From: an uncultured Verrucomicrobia subdivision 3 bacterium
GTDB taxonomy: Bacteria > Verrucomicrobiota > Verrucomicrobiia > Limisphaerales > UBA11358
DNA: 62,187 nucleotides
Reading direction: 5' to 3'
NCBI GenBank assembly: GCA_903889895.1
Contig: CAISYZ010000159.1
Coordinates: 1-62,187 of the forward strand
The notes beneath the pieces were generated by a model. It was not told the DNA's origin, searched no databases, and saw nothing but the letters and a program-made list of their open reading frames with translations. The position numbers and the translations under genes are program-made. Position 1 is the first letter of the stretch; each line of letters opens with the position of its first letter. This document shows positions 1 through 9,129 of this stretch, in pieces.

Positions 1-189
1 GTCTCGGGTTCAGGTCAAGACGTCTCGGGTTCAGGTCAAGACGTCTCGGGTTCAGGTCAAGACGTCTCGGGTTCAGGTCAAGACGTCTCGGGTTCAGGTC
101 AAGACGTCTTGGGTTCAGGCCAAGGCATCTCGGGCTGACGCCAAGAAGTCTTTGGCTGCCGCGTCAACGTCGTTGGCTTAAGCCGACAA
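1..189. repeat. 21-bp tandem array I (truncated by window start)
   Basis: Five identical 21-bp units occupy 1-105. They begin GTCTCGGGTTCAGG and end TCAAGAC. Units at 106-126, 127-147 and 148-168 are increasingly degenerate, and a last very weak unit (169-189) runs over the rsmE stop codon at 178-180. Each unit has short inverted ends, GTCT and AGAC. The array probably continues to the left of the window. It shares its exact period, but not its sequence, with the arrays at 9.1, 39.2 and 53.3 kb. Confidence 0.93.
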
Positions 190-930
190 TTCGTAGTTCA
201 GAAACGAGAGACCGTAGAGCGCCGCCGTCTCCACCCGCAGCGTGAGCGCGCCGAGCGTGATGGGCTTGGCGCCGGCTTGCTCGATGGCTTGCAATTCGGC
301 GAGGGTGAAATCGCCTTCCGGCCCGATCCACACGCCCGCGCTGCGCGGCTTCCGGCCGTGTTGCCGGTGAAATTCCGCCAGCCAGACGCGCGGATGCTGG
401 CGCTCCGTTTGCAGCGAGCCGACGAGGGTCAATTCCGGCAGGTTGCCGGGGGCGAGCCAGGCCTTGAGGTTTTGTGGCGCGGCGACTTGGGGCAGCCACG
501 GCGCGCCGCATTGCTTGATGGCCTCGATGGCGACGGTCTGCCACTTGTCGCGCTTGGCCTCCGCGCCGTCGTCATCAAGCTGCGTCACCACGCGCTCGGT
601 GAGCAGCGGCACGATGCGGTGCGCGCCGAGTTCCACGGCCTTCTGGATGATGCTTTCGATGAGCTTGCCCTTGGGGATGGCGACGAGCAAAGTGAGCGGG
701 CAGGGCGGGGCGGGGGTGAAACGCTTTTCCCCCACCGCGAGGACGAGGGCATTCTTGTTCGCGGATTCCACGGCGCAAAGATATTCCGTGCCCGCGCCGT
801 CGAGGACGGTCACGCTTTCGCCGCGCTGGAGGCGGAGGACATGGAGCGCATGGTGCGCCTCGCGTCCGTCCAGCCGGAGCGAATCGCCGCGGCAACTTTC
901 AACGGGCAGATAGAAACGATGCAGGGACAT
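178..930 (-). CDS. rsmE: 16S rRNA (uracil-1498-N3)-methyltransferase RsmE
   Basis: This 250-residue protein has the usual RsmE length. It should methylate N3 of U1498 in helix 44 of 16S rRNA with S-adenosylmethionine, in the cytoplasm. Residues 1-70 fit the PUA-like RNA-binding barrel (REAHHALHVLRL). The rest fits a SPOUT knot methyltransferase, with AIPKGKLIESIIQKAVELG near 85-105, GPEGDF near 203 and the knot motif LRVETA near 231. It is the last gene of a minus-strand run (DUF2723 protein, grpE, dnaJ, rsmE), with 129 bp separating it from dnaJ. Its stop codon sits in the degenerate end of a 21-bp repeat array. Confidence 0.95.
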   Translation of the reverse strand: MSLHRFYLPVESCRGDSLRLDGREAHHALHVLRLQRGESVTVLDGAGTEYLCAVESANKNALVLAVGEKRFTPAPPCPLTLLVAIPKGKLIESIIQKAVELGAHRIVPLLTERVVTQLDDDGAEAKRDKWQTVAIEAIKQCGAPWLPQVAAPQNLKAWLAPGNLPELTLVGSLQTERQHPRVWLAEFHRQHGRKPRSAGVWIGPEGDFTLAELQAIEQAGAKPITLGALTLRVETAALYGLSFLNYELSA

Positions 931-1059
931 TTATGATTGATGCTTTACGCTGGATGATTTGCTGACGCGCTGCTTGAGTTCCGCAGGATTCATCGGCGGC
1001 ATCTTCATCAACCGGCGACCAATCATCAATCAAAAATCAACAATCACCAATCGCTTCGC

Positions 1060-2208
1060 TTACTGAAAGAACTTCTTGGCCTTGGCGAAGAAGCTTTGCG
1101 AGAGCGGCATTTCCTTGCCGTCGCAGAGCGCGGCGAATTCCGACAGCTTCTGCTTCTGTTCGCTATTCAGATGCGTGGGCACTTCCACCTGCACGCGGAC
1201 GTGGAGATCGCCCTGGCCGTGGCCCTGCAAACTTTTCACGCCGCGACCCCGGAGGCGCAAAAGGGTGCCGGGCTGCGTGCCGGCGGGAATCTTCACCGTG
1301 GCCCGACCCGACAACGTGGGCACTTCAATCTCCGCGCCGAGTGTGGCCTGAATGAAGCTTACGGGAACTTCGCACAGCAGGTCGTCGCCTTCGCGTTGGA
1401 AAATCTCATGTTCCTTGACCTGCAAAAAAACATAGAGGTCGCCGTGCTGGCCGCCGCGCGCGCCGGCCTCGCCGTTGCCGGGTGAACGGAGGCGCGTGCC
1501 CGCTTCCACGCCGGCGGGGATGCGCAGCTTGATCTGGGAGGTGCGCTCGTGTTTGCCGCTGCCGGTGCATTTCTTGCAGGGCTTCTCCAGGATGCGGCCG
1601 GCGCCTTTGCAATGCGGGCAGGTCTGGGCGATGCTGAAAATGCCGCGGGCGGTCAGCACCTGGCCGCGTCCGCCGCAGGTGCCGCAGGTGCGCAGCTTGG
1701 AGCCGGCCTCCGCGCCGGAGCCGCCGCAGCCTTCGCATTGGTCCAGCTTGGTGACGGAAATCTCCTTTTCGCAGCCGAGCGCCGCCTCTTCAAGCGTGAG
1801 CTGCATGTCGTAGCGCAAATCATCGCCGCGCTGCGGGCCGTTCGGGTCCTGGCCGCCGCCGAAAAGATTCTCAAAGATGCTGCCACCGCCGCCGCTGCCG
1901 CCGAAAACTTCGCGGAAGATGTCGAACGGATCGTGAAATCCGCCGCCAGCCGCGCCCCCACCGCCGCGTGCGCGGGCCCGCGGGTCGAAGGCGTCGTGAC
2001 CGTATTGGTCATAGGCGGCGCGCTTCTGGGGATCGCTGAGGATTTCGTAGGCATGGCCGAGTTCCTTGAAATTTTCCTCGGCCTGCTTGTCGCCCGGGTT
2101 TTTATCCGGGTGAAATTTCACGGCCTGCTTGCGGTAGGCCTTCTTGATTTCATCGTCGCTCGCGCCCTTGCTGACGCCGAGCACCTCATAATAGTCGCGT
2201 TTGGCCAT
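1060..2208 (-). CDS. dnaJ: Molecular chaperone DnaJ (Hsp40)
   Basis: This 382-residue class A J-protein stimulates the DnaK ATPase and delivers unfolded clients. The J domain is at 1-70 with HPD at 33-35. A Gly/Phe-rich linker follows (about 75-125), then four CxxCxGxG zinc motifs from residue 158 ([32 protein letters not shown]), then the two beta-barrel substrate domains. It follows grpE by 45 bp on the same strand, so grpE-dnaJ is probably co-transcribed. dnaK is not in the window. No CIRCE-type inverted repeat was found upstream of grpE. Confidence 0.97.
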   Translation of the reverse strand: MAKRDYYEVLGVSKGASDDEIKKAYRKQAVKFHPDKNPGDKQAEENFKELGHAYEILSDPQKRAAYDQYGHDAFDPRARARGGGGAAGGGFHDPFDIFREVFGGSGGGGSIFENLFGGGQDPNGPQRGDDLRYDMQLTLEEAALGCEKEISVTKLDQCEGCGGSGAEAGSKLRTCGTCGGRGQVLTARGIFSIAQTCPHCKGAGRILEKPCKKCTGSGKHERTSQIKLRIPAGVEAGTRLRSPGNGEAGARGGQHGDLYVFLQVKEHEIFQREGDDLLCEVPVSFIQATLGAEIEVPTLSGRATVKIPAGTQPGTLLRLRGRGVKSLQGHGQGDLHVRVQVEVPTHLNSEQKQKLSEFAALCDGKEMPLSQSFFAKAKKFFQ

Positions 2209-2253
2209 GGAGATTTAACGGTAGAAGCGTTGCAGTTTGCGCGCGCCAGAAAA

Positions 2254-2814
2254 TCAGGCGGCGGCAGTGGCCGGCTTTTTGGCCACGATGACGGTGGCGG
2301 GGCGCAACAGGCGTTCCTTGAACTTGTAGCCCTTGCGCAACTGCTGGAGCACGTTGCCCTCGGCGACCTCGGCGGATTCCTGCTCGGAAACGGCCTCGTG
2401 AAAATTCGGATCGAACGGCTTGCCGGCCGCATCAATCTCTTCCAGGCCGCTCTCGACGAGCACGCTCTTCAACTGCTGTTGGATCATCGCCACGCCGGAC
2501 TGGAGCGAGGCGAGCTTGTCGCCTTGCGCATTCTGCGCGGCGGCGAGCGCCATCTCGAAGTTGTCGAGGACGGGCAAAACCTTTTGAAGCAGGGAGAACG
2601 TGGCGTATTGCGCGGACTCAATCTTTTCGCGGGCAGCACGCTTCTTGAAATTATCGAAGTCCGCAGTGGTGCGGAGCAGGCGCTCCCAATTTTCATCGGC
2701 CTTGGCGGCGCGGGTCCGGAGTTCCTCCAACTGCTCCGGCGTGGGCGGCGGGAGATTCTCAGGCGCGGTCTCGGCAGCGGCGGCGGCGGACAAATCAGTG
2801 TCGTTTTTGCTCAT
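2254..2814 (-). CDS. grpE: Nucleotide exchange factor GrpE
   Basis: GrpE releases ADP from DnaK. From the chosen start the protein is 186 residues, a normal length. It has an acidic, Ala-rich disordered N-terminus, a long helix with the family signature (RTTADFDNFKKRAAREK), then VLPVLDNFEMAL and the C-terminal beta-wing domain with FDPNFHEAVS. The start at 2814 (MSKNDTDL) was chosen because the residues before it are not GrpE-like. An in-frame ATG at 2838 (MFGRKKP) is also possible, and neither has a clear Shine-Dalgarno sequence. It is paired with dnaJ downstream. A 135-bp gap separates it from the DUF2723 gene upstream. Confidence 0.94.
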   Translation of the reverse strand: MSKNDTDLSAAAAAETAPENLPPPTPEQLEELRTRAAKADENWERLLRTTADFDNFKKRAAREKIESAQYATFSLLQKVLPVLDNFEMALAAAQNAQGDKLASLQSGVAMIQQQLKSVLVESGLEEIDAAGKPFDPNFHEAVSEQESAEVAEGNVLQQLRKGYKFKERLLRPATVIVAKKPATAAA

Positions 2815-2949
2815 AGGCTTTTTACGTCCAAACATTCGGATGGCCAAAATAGCAGAGTGGCGGCGACCGGGCAACGGGCAAGACGCCAGCGGCGGCGAAT
2901 TTGGAATTTCAAATTACAAATCCGGAACGCGAAATTTGCGGTATGCGAT

Positions 2950-5900
2950 TTATTGCGGCGGGACGAGCTTCTGGAATTCCGGGAGGGCACGCAGAGAATT
3001 GAGGTGCGCATCCGTGCGCGCCTGGGCCAGCAGGTCGCGCTTGGTGGGGTCGGCCTTGATCCGCGCGGCGCTCAGGTCGAGCGCGGTCTTGAGGTTGGTG
3101 AGCGCCGGGGCGGTTTCGCCGAGATACGCCTGCAACGCCGCGAGGTCATAGCGCGGCTCCGGCTGATCGGGGGCGAGGGCCGCGAGCTTCACGAGCGCCT
3201 GCTCCAGCTTCGGCATGTTGGCGAACTGCGAATAATAGCTGGCGATGGTGGCGGCGTCGGCATACTTGAGGTTCGGGCTGGCGAGCGCCTGGTCAAACAG
3301 TTCCACCGTGCGGTTGGTCTGCTGCAGTTGCGCGTAGGTGATGCCGAGCGTGATCAGGTTGCGGACATCGCCGGGGTTGGCCTTGGCGGTGGCCTCCATC
3401 TGTTCAACCTGGCCGACGGCCTGGCTCCGTTCGTCGTTCTGCTTTTTGTAGGACTTCAGGTTGTCAATCAGGCTGGTGATCTGGTCGTTGTAAGGATCCA
3501 GCTTCTTGCAGGTCTGGGCGACGAGCAGGGCGTCGTCAAAGCGACCGAGCGGCAGCAGGAAGTTGATGTAGCGATAGACCGCTTCCGGGCTGTAAGGACA
3601 GAAGGCGAATGCCTGCTTGAAGGCGTAATCCGTCTCGCGGATGAGCGCGTTCTGGCTGGCCGGGGTTTTCTGGCGATATTCCGGCGGGCATTGCGGGCTG
3701 AGGCGCCACGCATACATGCCGGCCTGCGAGCTGCGCAGCTTGGAGAACGCCTTCTGCGCGTCGTCGTCGCTGGCGAACTTGCGGTCGCCGGTGTAGCCGG
3801 CGAAATTGTTGCCAACGTAGGTGCGCTCGACAAATTTGCAGATGTCGGCGATGGAGGTGTTGTAATCAATGAAATTGCCGCAGAGGCGCGTCGAGAAATC
3901 CGCCCAGAACTTGTGGTCGAGGTCGAAGCTGTCCTGGGTCAATTCCGGCAGCGGATTGCGGTTGATCTTCATGATGACGCCGAAGGGCGTCTCGTAGGGA
4001 TACATCCAGTCGAGCGGGAAACTTTCCTCGACGTAGAATTCATTGGTCGGGCAGTGGTCGAAGATGACCTTGCAGAGCAGGCCGTTGATGTTCATCACCG
4101 CGACCTGGCCGGAGACCTGCACGCGGCCGCCCTCGACGTGAACATCTTCACCGGGCTTGAGCTGGTTCAACTGCGCGCGGCGGCCGACATCCTCCGTGTA
4201 ATCCTCAAAGCATTGCTGCGAATCGGTCGGCGATGGGATGTAGATTTCCGTCGGCGGATACACGCCGGCGGCGCGGCGGTAGCTTTCCACGTGCTTGCCC
4301 CACGCGGTGAATGGCACGTCGAGCGTGTTGTAAAGCAGCTTGGCGACGCCTTCGATCAGGCCATTGCCGGACTCGCCGTTGCCGGCCTCGATGCCGTCAG
4401 TGATGATGGTGCCGGGCGTGGTGAGACCGCCGACGGCGCAGACGTATTTGAAGAGCCGACTGAAGAACGGCGGGTCGTCCTGTTTCGAGCGGTTGTATTG
4501 CGAGCGCAGATAGTCAAGGTAGGTGCCGTCCGCTAGCGCGTTCTGCGTGATGAGGTAGCAGTCGCGGCGGTCAAATTTCTGATCCTGCTCCGGCTGGCAG
4601 CGGTGCGGAATGAAGCTTTCGCAGAAAATCATGTAGGTCGGACAGAACCGGCCCGGATCCGTGCCACCGAAGACGATGGTGTTCCGCGCCATTTCGGGAT
4701 AGATGAGCTTGGCATTTTTCGGGTCCTTGAGCAGGTCGGCGCGGAGCGTATTGTCATAACTCAGCTTGCCGGTCTGCGGATTCAGGAAGGGCGGCGTGAA
4801 CATGTCGTGGCCAAACCAGTAGCCGAACCAGTGGTTGCGCTGCTCGCTCTTATACCAGTGCGACATTCCCGACCACAGCGGCGCGAGGCAGAAGAGGCCG
4901 AGCAGAATCAACACCGGTCCGCGGCTGCGATAGAAGAGCAGCGCGCCGATGAAAAGGATGGGCGTCGCCACGAGCAACAGGTTCGCGAGCACCGGCAGGC
5001 CGTATTGGCCCGGGGCAAAGGACTGCACGATCCAGTGCGGCATTTCGCCGAGGCCAAACTGGCCGTTCGGGCCGAGCGCGAGATAATCCCAGCCGCTCCA
5101 GTTCGGGAACGGCAGCCAGGACACCTTCATCTGGCCGGCCTTGCCGAAGTGCAGTTTGCCGATGGCTTCAACCAGGCAATAAACCGCGAGCACCAGCGCC
5201 ACGCCGCCACCGATTAAACCGAACCGGCGGAACTTCTGGTAATGCGTCGCGATGTAGGCCGCGAGAATCGTCAGGCCGTAGCCGATCATGATGGCGAACA
5301 CGCCATGTGACGCAGAGAAGAAGACTTTGTTCAAGTCCGACGTGGAGCGGTCCGCGGTCACGTTCAGCACCATGACCAACTGCACGGAAAGCAGCAAATA
5401 GATGACCGTCAGGCCGATGATCCAGCCGCGTTCGCGGGGCTGCATTTTTTTCAGGAACAGGAACGGCACCAGCCCGATGAACATATACACCCAGCTGAAC
5501 GACTCCGACAGACCCTCCGCCAGATAATAGAGCTGGAAGATGAAGCGCGAAGGATCCTGCAGCACGTTGACGCCCTCGCCGGTGCCGTATTGGCCGCGGC
5601 TCAACGCGTGGAAAAAGCCTTCCACGGTGCGCGGGTAGCCCCACTGCATCGGCGGGCAGGTCATGCACGAGACCGGCTCATAAAGATAAACCATCACCCC
5701 CGCCGTCCACATGACCCCCATGATGATGACGGATTTCCATTCCGTGAACAGCTTGCTGGTTTTCATGAACAGCGAGCCGGCGACTGCGATGGAGACCAGG
5801 CCCACGATGTGGAACAGCGTCTTTTCGGTCATCGTCATCGCGTTCAGCGCGGGCACTGTGCCCTTGGCGATATAGGCGAGGATCAGCAGGTAAATCGCCG

Positions 5901-6654
5901 TGTTGACGGCGAAGATGTCTCGGCCGAGTTTCGGCAGCACCAGCGCAATCAAGACCTCCACGCCAACGGCGCTCAGGATGAGACTTTGGTGGATGGTCGC
6001 AATCCAGCCGTAAATCAGGATCGCCACATACAAATACCAGCGCTGGTGCGGCGCATACATCCAGCGCATCAGCAGCGCGATCATACCCAGCAGCCACGGC
6101 ACCCCGAAGATGGAGATGCGGTTGATAACCACCGATTCGTGCCACATGAAATAACCCAGCCCCAGCAGCATGCCGGACACCACGCCGGAAATCACGCAGA
6201 TGGTGTTTTCCCAGCGGCGATCCACGCTCTTCAAGTCCTCGATGCCTTCAATCAACATGCTGCTGCCGCGCGAGACCATCAGCGCCAGCAAGCCGCAGCC
6301 CATCGCCGAGGCGAACGACTGACCCACTTCCACGCGCCACGCGACGTTGCCGAACGGCACGATGACCGTCCACAAATAACTCCAGATCGCCCAGAACGGA
6401 TAGCCCGGCGGATGCGGGATGCCCGCGTAATAAGAGCCCGTGCACAGCTCGCCGGAATCCTCCAGGGTCAGCTCCGGCGCGAGCGTCCACAAATACACCG
6501 CCCAGACCGCGCCGAAGGTGATCAGCAACGCCAGCCAGTCCATCCGCCGGAACATCGGCGGCACTTTTTCCGCCATGGCGGCCTTGGGGGCCTCTTTGAC
6601 TTGGGGACCAGTATTTTTGATGTTGTTCGGTTTAGGTGTTTCCATTGGCGACAT
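2950..6654 (-). CDS. DUF2723-type polytopic membrane protein with TPR tail
   Basis: This 1234-residue protein has a hydrophobic N-terminal half with many membrane spans (from about residue 35 to 600). It contains the DUF2723/GT-C-like opening ELTLEDSGELCTGSYYAGIPHPPGYP, a pattern shared with lipid-linked sugar mannosyltransferase-like proteins. A soluble middle region follows, and the last roughly 200 residues contain TPR-like helical pairs (EAVYRYINFLLPLGRFDDAL, LITLGITYAQLQQTNRTVEL). A role as an envelope glycosyltransferase is an inference from the fold. Its ATG overlaps the stop of the preceding small gene as TAATG, indicating translational coupling to the sigma-factor operon. A related large TPR membrane protein is encoded at 13540-16488. 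Confidence 0.85.
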   Translation of the reverse strand: MSPMETPKPNNIKNTGPQVKEAPKAAMAEKVPPMFRRMDWLALLITFGAVWAVYLWTLAPELTLEDSGELCTGSYYAGIPHPPGYPFWAIWSYLWTVIVPFGNVAWRVEVGQSFASAMGCGLLALMVSRGSSMLIEGIEDLKSVDRRWENTICVISGVVSGMLLGLGYFMWHESVVINRISIFGVPWLLGMIALLMRWMYAPHQRWYLYVAILIYGWIATIHQSLILSAVGVEVLIALVLPKLGRDIFAVNTAIYLLILAYIAKGTVPALNAMTMTEKTLFHIVGLVSIAVAGSLFMKTSKLFTEWKSVIIMGVMWTAGVMVYLYEPVSCMTCPPMQWGYPRTVEGFFHALSRGQYGTGEGVNVLQDPSRFIFQLYYLAEGLSESFSWVYMFIGLVPFLFLKKMQPRERGWIIGLTVIYLLLSVQLVMVLNVTADRSTSDLNKVFFSASHGVFAIMIGYGLTILAAYIATHYQKFRRFGLIGGGVALVLAVYCLVEAIGKLHFGKAGQMKVSWLPFPNWSGWDYLALGPNGQFGLGEMPHWIVQSFAPGQYGLPVLANLLLVATPILFIGALLFYRSRGPVLILLGLFCLAPLWSGMSHWYKSEQRNHWFGYWFGHDMFTPPFLNPQTGKLSYDNTLRADLLKDPKNAKLIYPEMARNTIVFGGTDPGRFCPTYMIFCESFIPHRCQPEQDQKFDRRDCYLITQNALADGTYLDYLRSQYNRSKQDDPPFFSRLFKYVCAVGGLTTPGTIITDGIEAGNGESGNGLIEGVAKLLYNTLDVPFTAWGKHVESYRRAAGVYPPTEIYIPSPTDSQQCFEDYTEDVGRRAQLNQLKPGEDVHVEGGRVQVSGQVAVMNINGLLCKVIFDHCPTNEFYVEESFPLDWMYPYETPFGVIMKINRNPLPELTQDSFDLDHKFWADFSTRLCGNFIDYNTSIADICKFVERTYVGNNFAGYTGDRKFASDDDAQKAFSKLRSSQAGMYAWRLSPQCPPEYRQKTPASQNALIRETDYAFKQAFAFCPYSPEAVYRYINFLLPLGRFDDALLVAQTCKKLDPYNDQITSLIDNLKSYKKQNDERSQAVGQVEQMEATAKANPGDVRNLITLGITYAQLQQTNRTVELFDQALASPNLKYADAATIASYYSQFANMPKLEQALVKLAALAPDQPEPRYDLAALQAYLGETAPALTNLKTALDLSAARIKADPTKRDLLAQARTDAHLNSLRALPEFQKLVPPQ

Positions 6655-7022
6655 TATTCGTTGCTAAAATTCGTTGACGGCGTAAAACAACCATTAGAGT
6701 TGAAAACGCTATGATTTGTCGAATCAAAAGTGACGCTGGCGAGGTGGTTTTGTGCCGAATGTTGGTCGTCCGCCGTGGCCAGCATCGCCGTCAGACCCGT
6801 CCCGGCCAGGCTGAACAGCGGCCGCCGTTCCGACAGCTCGGCGCTGTGGTTGAGCGTCATCAGCGTCAACAGTGCGCACGCGGTCGTCGGCACGAGGCAG
6901 CCCCAAAACCACTTCGCGGCGCGCGGATGCGGGTCGGTCTCAAAAATCCGTCGCTCAAGCCGTTTCGAGGCCGGGCGCGGCTGCCAGGAAAGCATCTGTT
7001 GTTCGTTCCAATCGGTCTTCAT
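6654..7022 (-). CDS. Small single-span membrane protein, possible anti-sigma partner
   Basis: I do not recognise the family. The 122-residue protein has a charged N-terminus (about 38 residues), one hydrophobic segment (FWGCLVPTTACALLTLMTLN), and a C-terminal part rich in Ser, Thr and Asn that would be periplasmic. It overlaps the sigma-factor gene by 68 bp and the next gene by one base, and has a strong ribosome-binding site (AAAGGAAT, seven bases before ATG). Its position directly after an ECF sigma factor and its one-span topology suggest an anti-sigma or co-regulator role. It lacks the zinc-binding HxxxCxxC motif of ZAS anti-sigma factors. Confidence 0.75.
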   Translation of the reverse strand: MKTDWNEQQMLSWQPRPASKRLERRIFETDPHPRAAKWFWGCLVPTTACALLTLMTLNHSAELSERRPLFSLAGTGLTAMLATADDQHSAQNHLASVTFDSTNHSVFNSNGCFTPSTNFSNE

Positions 7023-7533
7023 AATTAATTCCTTTCAGTTGGCCTTTGATTTTCTGCAGGCCGTAGCGGTAACGGCCCGCCGCCGTGTTCGGGGAAAGCT
7101 CCAGCAGGCCGCCGATCTCATCGAACGTGTAGCCGTGCCAGATTTTCAGCACAATGACCTCGCGCTGGTCGGCGGGCAAGGCTTCCAATGCCCGCACGGT
7201 GGCCGTTTGCAACGCCCGTTCCGCCGCATCGTCCGGCGCCGGCTCGAACCAATTGTGGCCGTCCGCCAGGACTTCCCATTCACGCGTCAGCCGGCGCCAG
7301 AACGTGCGTTTGTAATTCCGCGCGCGGTTGCGGTAGGCGCGCACACAATAATGTTCCAGCCGCCCCGGCGGCACCGTCAGCTGCATCAACGCCACGAACG
7401 TTTCCTGCAAGACATCCTCCGCCTCGCCGTGGCTCAGGCCGAGCGCGCGACCGTAAAGGATCAGCTCCGCCGCCTTCGCGGCATACAGGGTTTGGCACCA
7501 GTGGGGTTCGTTTGCGTTCACGTTCTGCACCAT
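6955..7533 (-). CDS. RNA polymerase ECF-type sigma factor (sigma-70 family)
   Basis: From the chosen start this is a 192-residue two-domain sigma factor. Region 2 is at about residues 25-90 (EAEDVLQETFVALMQL, then a basic stretch YRNRARNYKRTFWRR). Region 4 is at about 125-175 (LPADQREVIVLKIW, GYTFDEIGGLLELSPNTAAG), the helix-turn-helix for -35 recognition. The start at 7533 is supported by GGGGAG eight bases upstream. An ATG at 7551 has no such site. It heads an operon with the small membrane protein and the DUF2723 protein and is divergent from the GT2 gene across 78 bp. Confidence 0.92.
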   Translation of the reverse strand: MVQNVNANEPHWCQTLYAAKAAELILYGRALGLSHGEAEDVLQETFVALMQLTVPPGRLEHYCVRAYRNRARNYKRTFWRRLTREWEVLADGHNWFEPAPDDAAERALQTATVRALEALPADQREVIVLKIWHGYTFDEIGGLLELSPNTAAGRYRYGLQKIKGQLKGINYEDRLERTTDAFLAAAPGLETA

Positions 7534-7611
7534 AGACACCGCTCCCCGCATTTTTGTATAAAGAATTTTTCACTTCACCCGCGCCCCGGCTTCCGGCAGC
7601 ATCTCGCGCAC

Positions 7612-8358
7612 ATGTATCTCGGCAAGAAGATCGTCGTCGTCATGCCCGCCTACAACGCGGCCAAGACCGTCACGCAAACCGTGGATGAAGTCCACCAGCA
7701 GGGCATCGTGGATTTGATCATCCTCGTGGACGACCGCAGCCGCGACGATACCGTGCAGGTCGCGTCCCAGCTCCTCGGCGTCAGAGTTCATGTGCATGAG
7801 AAGAACACCGGTTATGGTGGCAACCAGAAGACCTGCTATCGCCTCGCGCTGGAGGCCGGCGCGGACATCGTCATCATGGTGCATCCGGATTATCAATACA
7901 CGCCGAAGCTCATCCCTGCCATGGCCTCGATGATTGCCAACGACCTGCATCCGTGCGTGCTGGGCAGCCGCATTTTGGGTGGCTATTCGCTGCTGGGCGG
8001 CATGCCGTGGTGGAAATTCATCGCCAACCGCTTTCTCACGGCGGCGGAAAACATCATGATCGGCGCGAAACTTTCCGAATACCACACCGGCTATCGCGCG
8101 TTCTCGAAGGAACTGCTCCTGAAGCTCGACCTCTCGCAGAATTCCGACGACTTCGTGTTCGACAACCAGATGCTCGCGCAGATTATCTGGCACGGATTCA
8201 CCATCGGCGAAGTGAGCTGCCCGACGAAGTATTTCACCGAGGCGTCCTCCATCAACTTCAAGCGCAGTTGCCAGTATGGTTTTGGCTGTCTCGGCACCGG
8301 CCTGAAATTCCGCCTCGCCAAGCTGGGGCTGCTCCAGAGCAAGTTGTTTCCGAAATAA
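7612..8358 (+). CDS. Family 2 glycosyltransferase
   Basis: This 248-residue GT-A enzyme resembles the DPM1/WcaA-like group. It begins IVVVMPAYNAAKTV, followed by the nucleotide-binding region (ILVDDRSRDDT), HEKNTGYGGNQKTCY, and a metal-site motif of the form xDxxxQ (VHPDYQYTPKLI) in place of DxD. GSRILGG and NRFLTAAENIMIG match the acceptor-side motifs of undecaprenyl-phosphate or dolichol-phosphate sugar transferases. It has no C-terminal membrane segment. The likely role is sugar transfer from a nucleotide sugar in envelope glycan assembly. The start is the first ATG before the conserved strand. It is divergently transcribed from the sigma operon. Confidence 0.9.
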   Translation: MYLGKKIVVVMPAYNAAKTVTQTVDEVHQQGIVDLIILVDDRSRDDTVQVASQLLGVRVHVHEKNTGYGGNQKTCYRLALEAGADIVIMVHPDYQYTPKLIPAMASMIANDLHPCVLGSRILGGYSLLGGMPWWKFIANRFLTAAENIMIGAKLSEYHTGYRAFSKELLLKLDLSQNSDDFVFDNQMLAQIIWHGFTIGEVSCPTKYFTEASSINFKRSCQYGFGCLGTGLKFRLAKLGLLQSKLFPK

Positions 8359-8391
8359 AACCTCGGCGCAATTTCACCGGCCTTGCCGCCC

Positions 8392-9021
8392 TCACACCGC
8401 CCGGGCGGACGTCAGATTGCTCCACGGGCTTTTACCGGCGATGTTCTCCGCGCGGATGCGGAAATAGTAAAGCTTCCCCGGCACGAGGTCTGGCACGGTG
8501 TAGCTTTGGGCGCGGGTGCCGCCGGCAATGCGCCAGCCTTTTTCATTCAGCGGATTGGTATTGAACTGCACATGGAACAGACAACGCCGCACCGAACGTT
8601 TCCAATCCAGCCGGATTTCGCCCGAAAACTTCGTGGCCCGCGCCGTGAGGGTTTGCGGCGCGGCGGGCAGGCCGACTTTTTGCCAGTCCTTCCGCACCGT
8701 CAACCCCGCCGCCGTCATGGCCAACGGTTCGGCGTTGGTCTGCACCAGCAGGTGCAGGCATGCGTATGACACCGCCTCACGCGCGGCGCGCAAATGGGTG
8801 CGGTGGCCGGTGATTTCATGCTTCAATTGCACCCGCAACTGCTGGATGCACTGCCGGCTGGCATGGGCGGTGGCCACGACGGCTTGCACCCCGGCGAGAT
8901 CCATGTCCGACTGCGTCGCCGTCGGCAGTTGGGCGAACCGGGCCAAGTGGGTGTCGCAAATCTCCAGTTGTTTCGCGGCGGAAGCATTGCGGAAACCGAG
9001 CTTGAAGTTCTTTCGTTTCAT
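8392..9021 (-). CDS. Small helical + FN3-domain protein A (array-associated)
   Basis: This 209-residue protein starts with MKRKNFKLGFRN, followed by about 90 residues predicted mainly helical. A linker (VGLPAAPQTL) leads into one fibronectin type III domain at about 120-205, with WKRSVRRC, LYYFRIRAENIAGKSPWS and the FN3 Trp/Tyr core. There is no signal peptide. The start at 9021 is set by GAGGTGAT five bases upstream. It is clearly paralogous to the protein at 38472-39095: K.FG.R, QL.IC, EP.AM.AAGL, VGLPAAP and RSVRRC are shared. Both genes have a 21-bp-period array immediately 5'. The function is unknown. The fixed association with the arrays is the main clue. Confidence 0.85.
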   Translation of the reverse strand: MKRKNFKLGFRNASAAKQLEICDTHLARFAQLPTATQSDMDLAGVQAVVATAHASRQCIQQLRVQLKHEITGHRTHLRAAREAVSYACLHLLVQTNAEPLAMTAAGLTVRKDWQKVGLPAAPQTLTARATKFSGEIRLDWKRSVRRCLFHVQFNTNPLNEKGWRIAGGTRAQSYTVPDLVPGKLYYFRIRAENIAGKSPWSNLTSARAV

Positions 9022-9129
9022 AATCACCTCAACGTGGCCGGCGATAACCTTTATGGTTTGGCCGAGCCAAATCACTTTACGCCGATTTAAAGGGATTTCG
9101 ACGAAAAAAAGGGTGTGGCCGGACGATTT

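Noticed and set aside
1549-4536. 995-residue plus-strand open frame
   Set aside because: It is the antisense shadow of dnaJ, grpE and the DUF2723 gene, all of which have clear family motifs on the minus strand.
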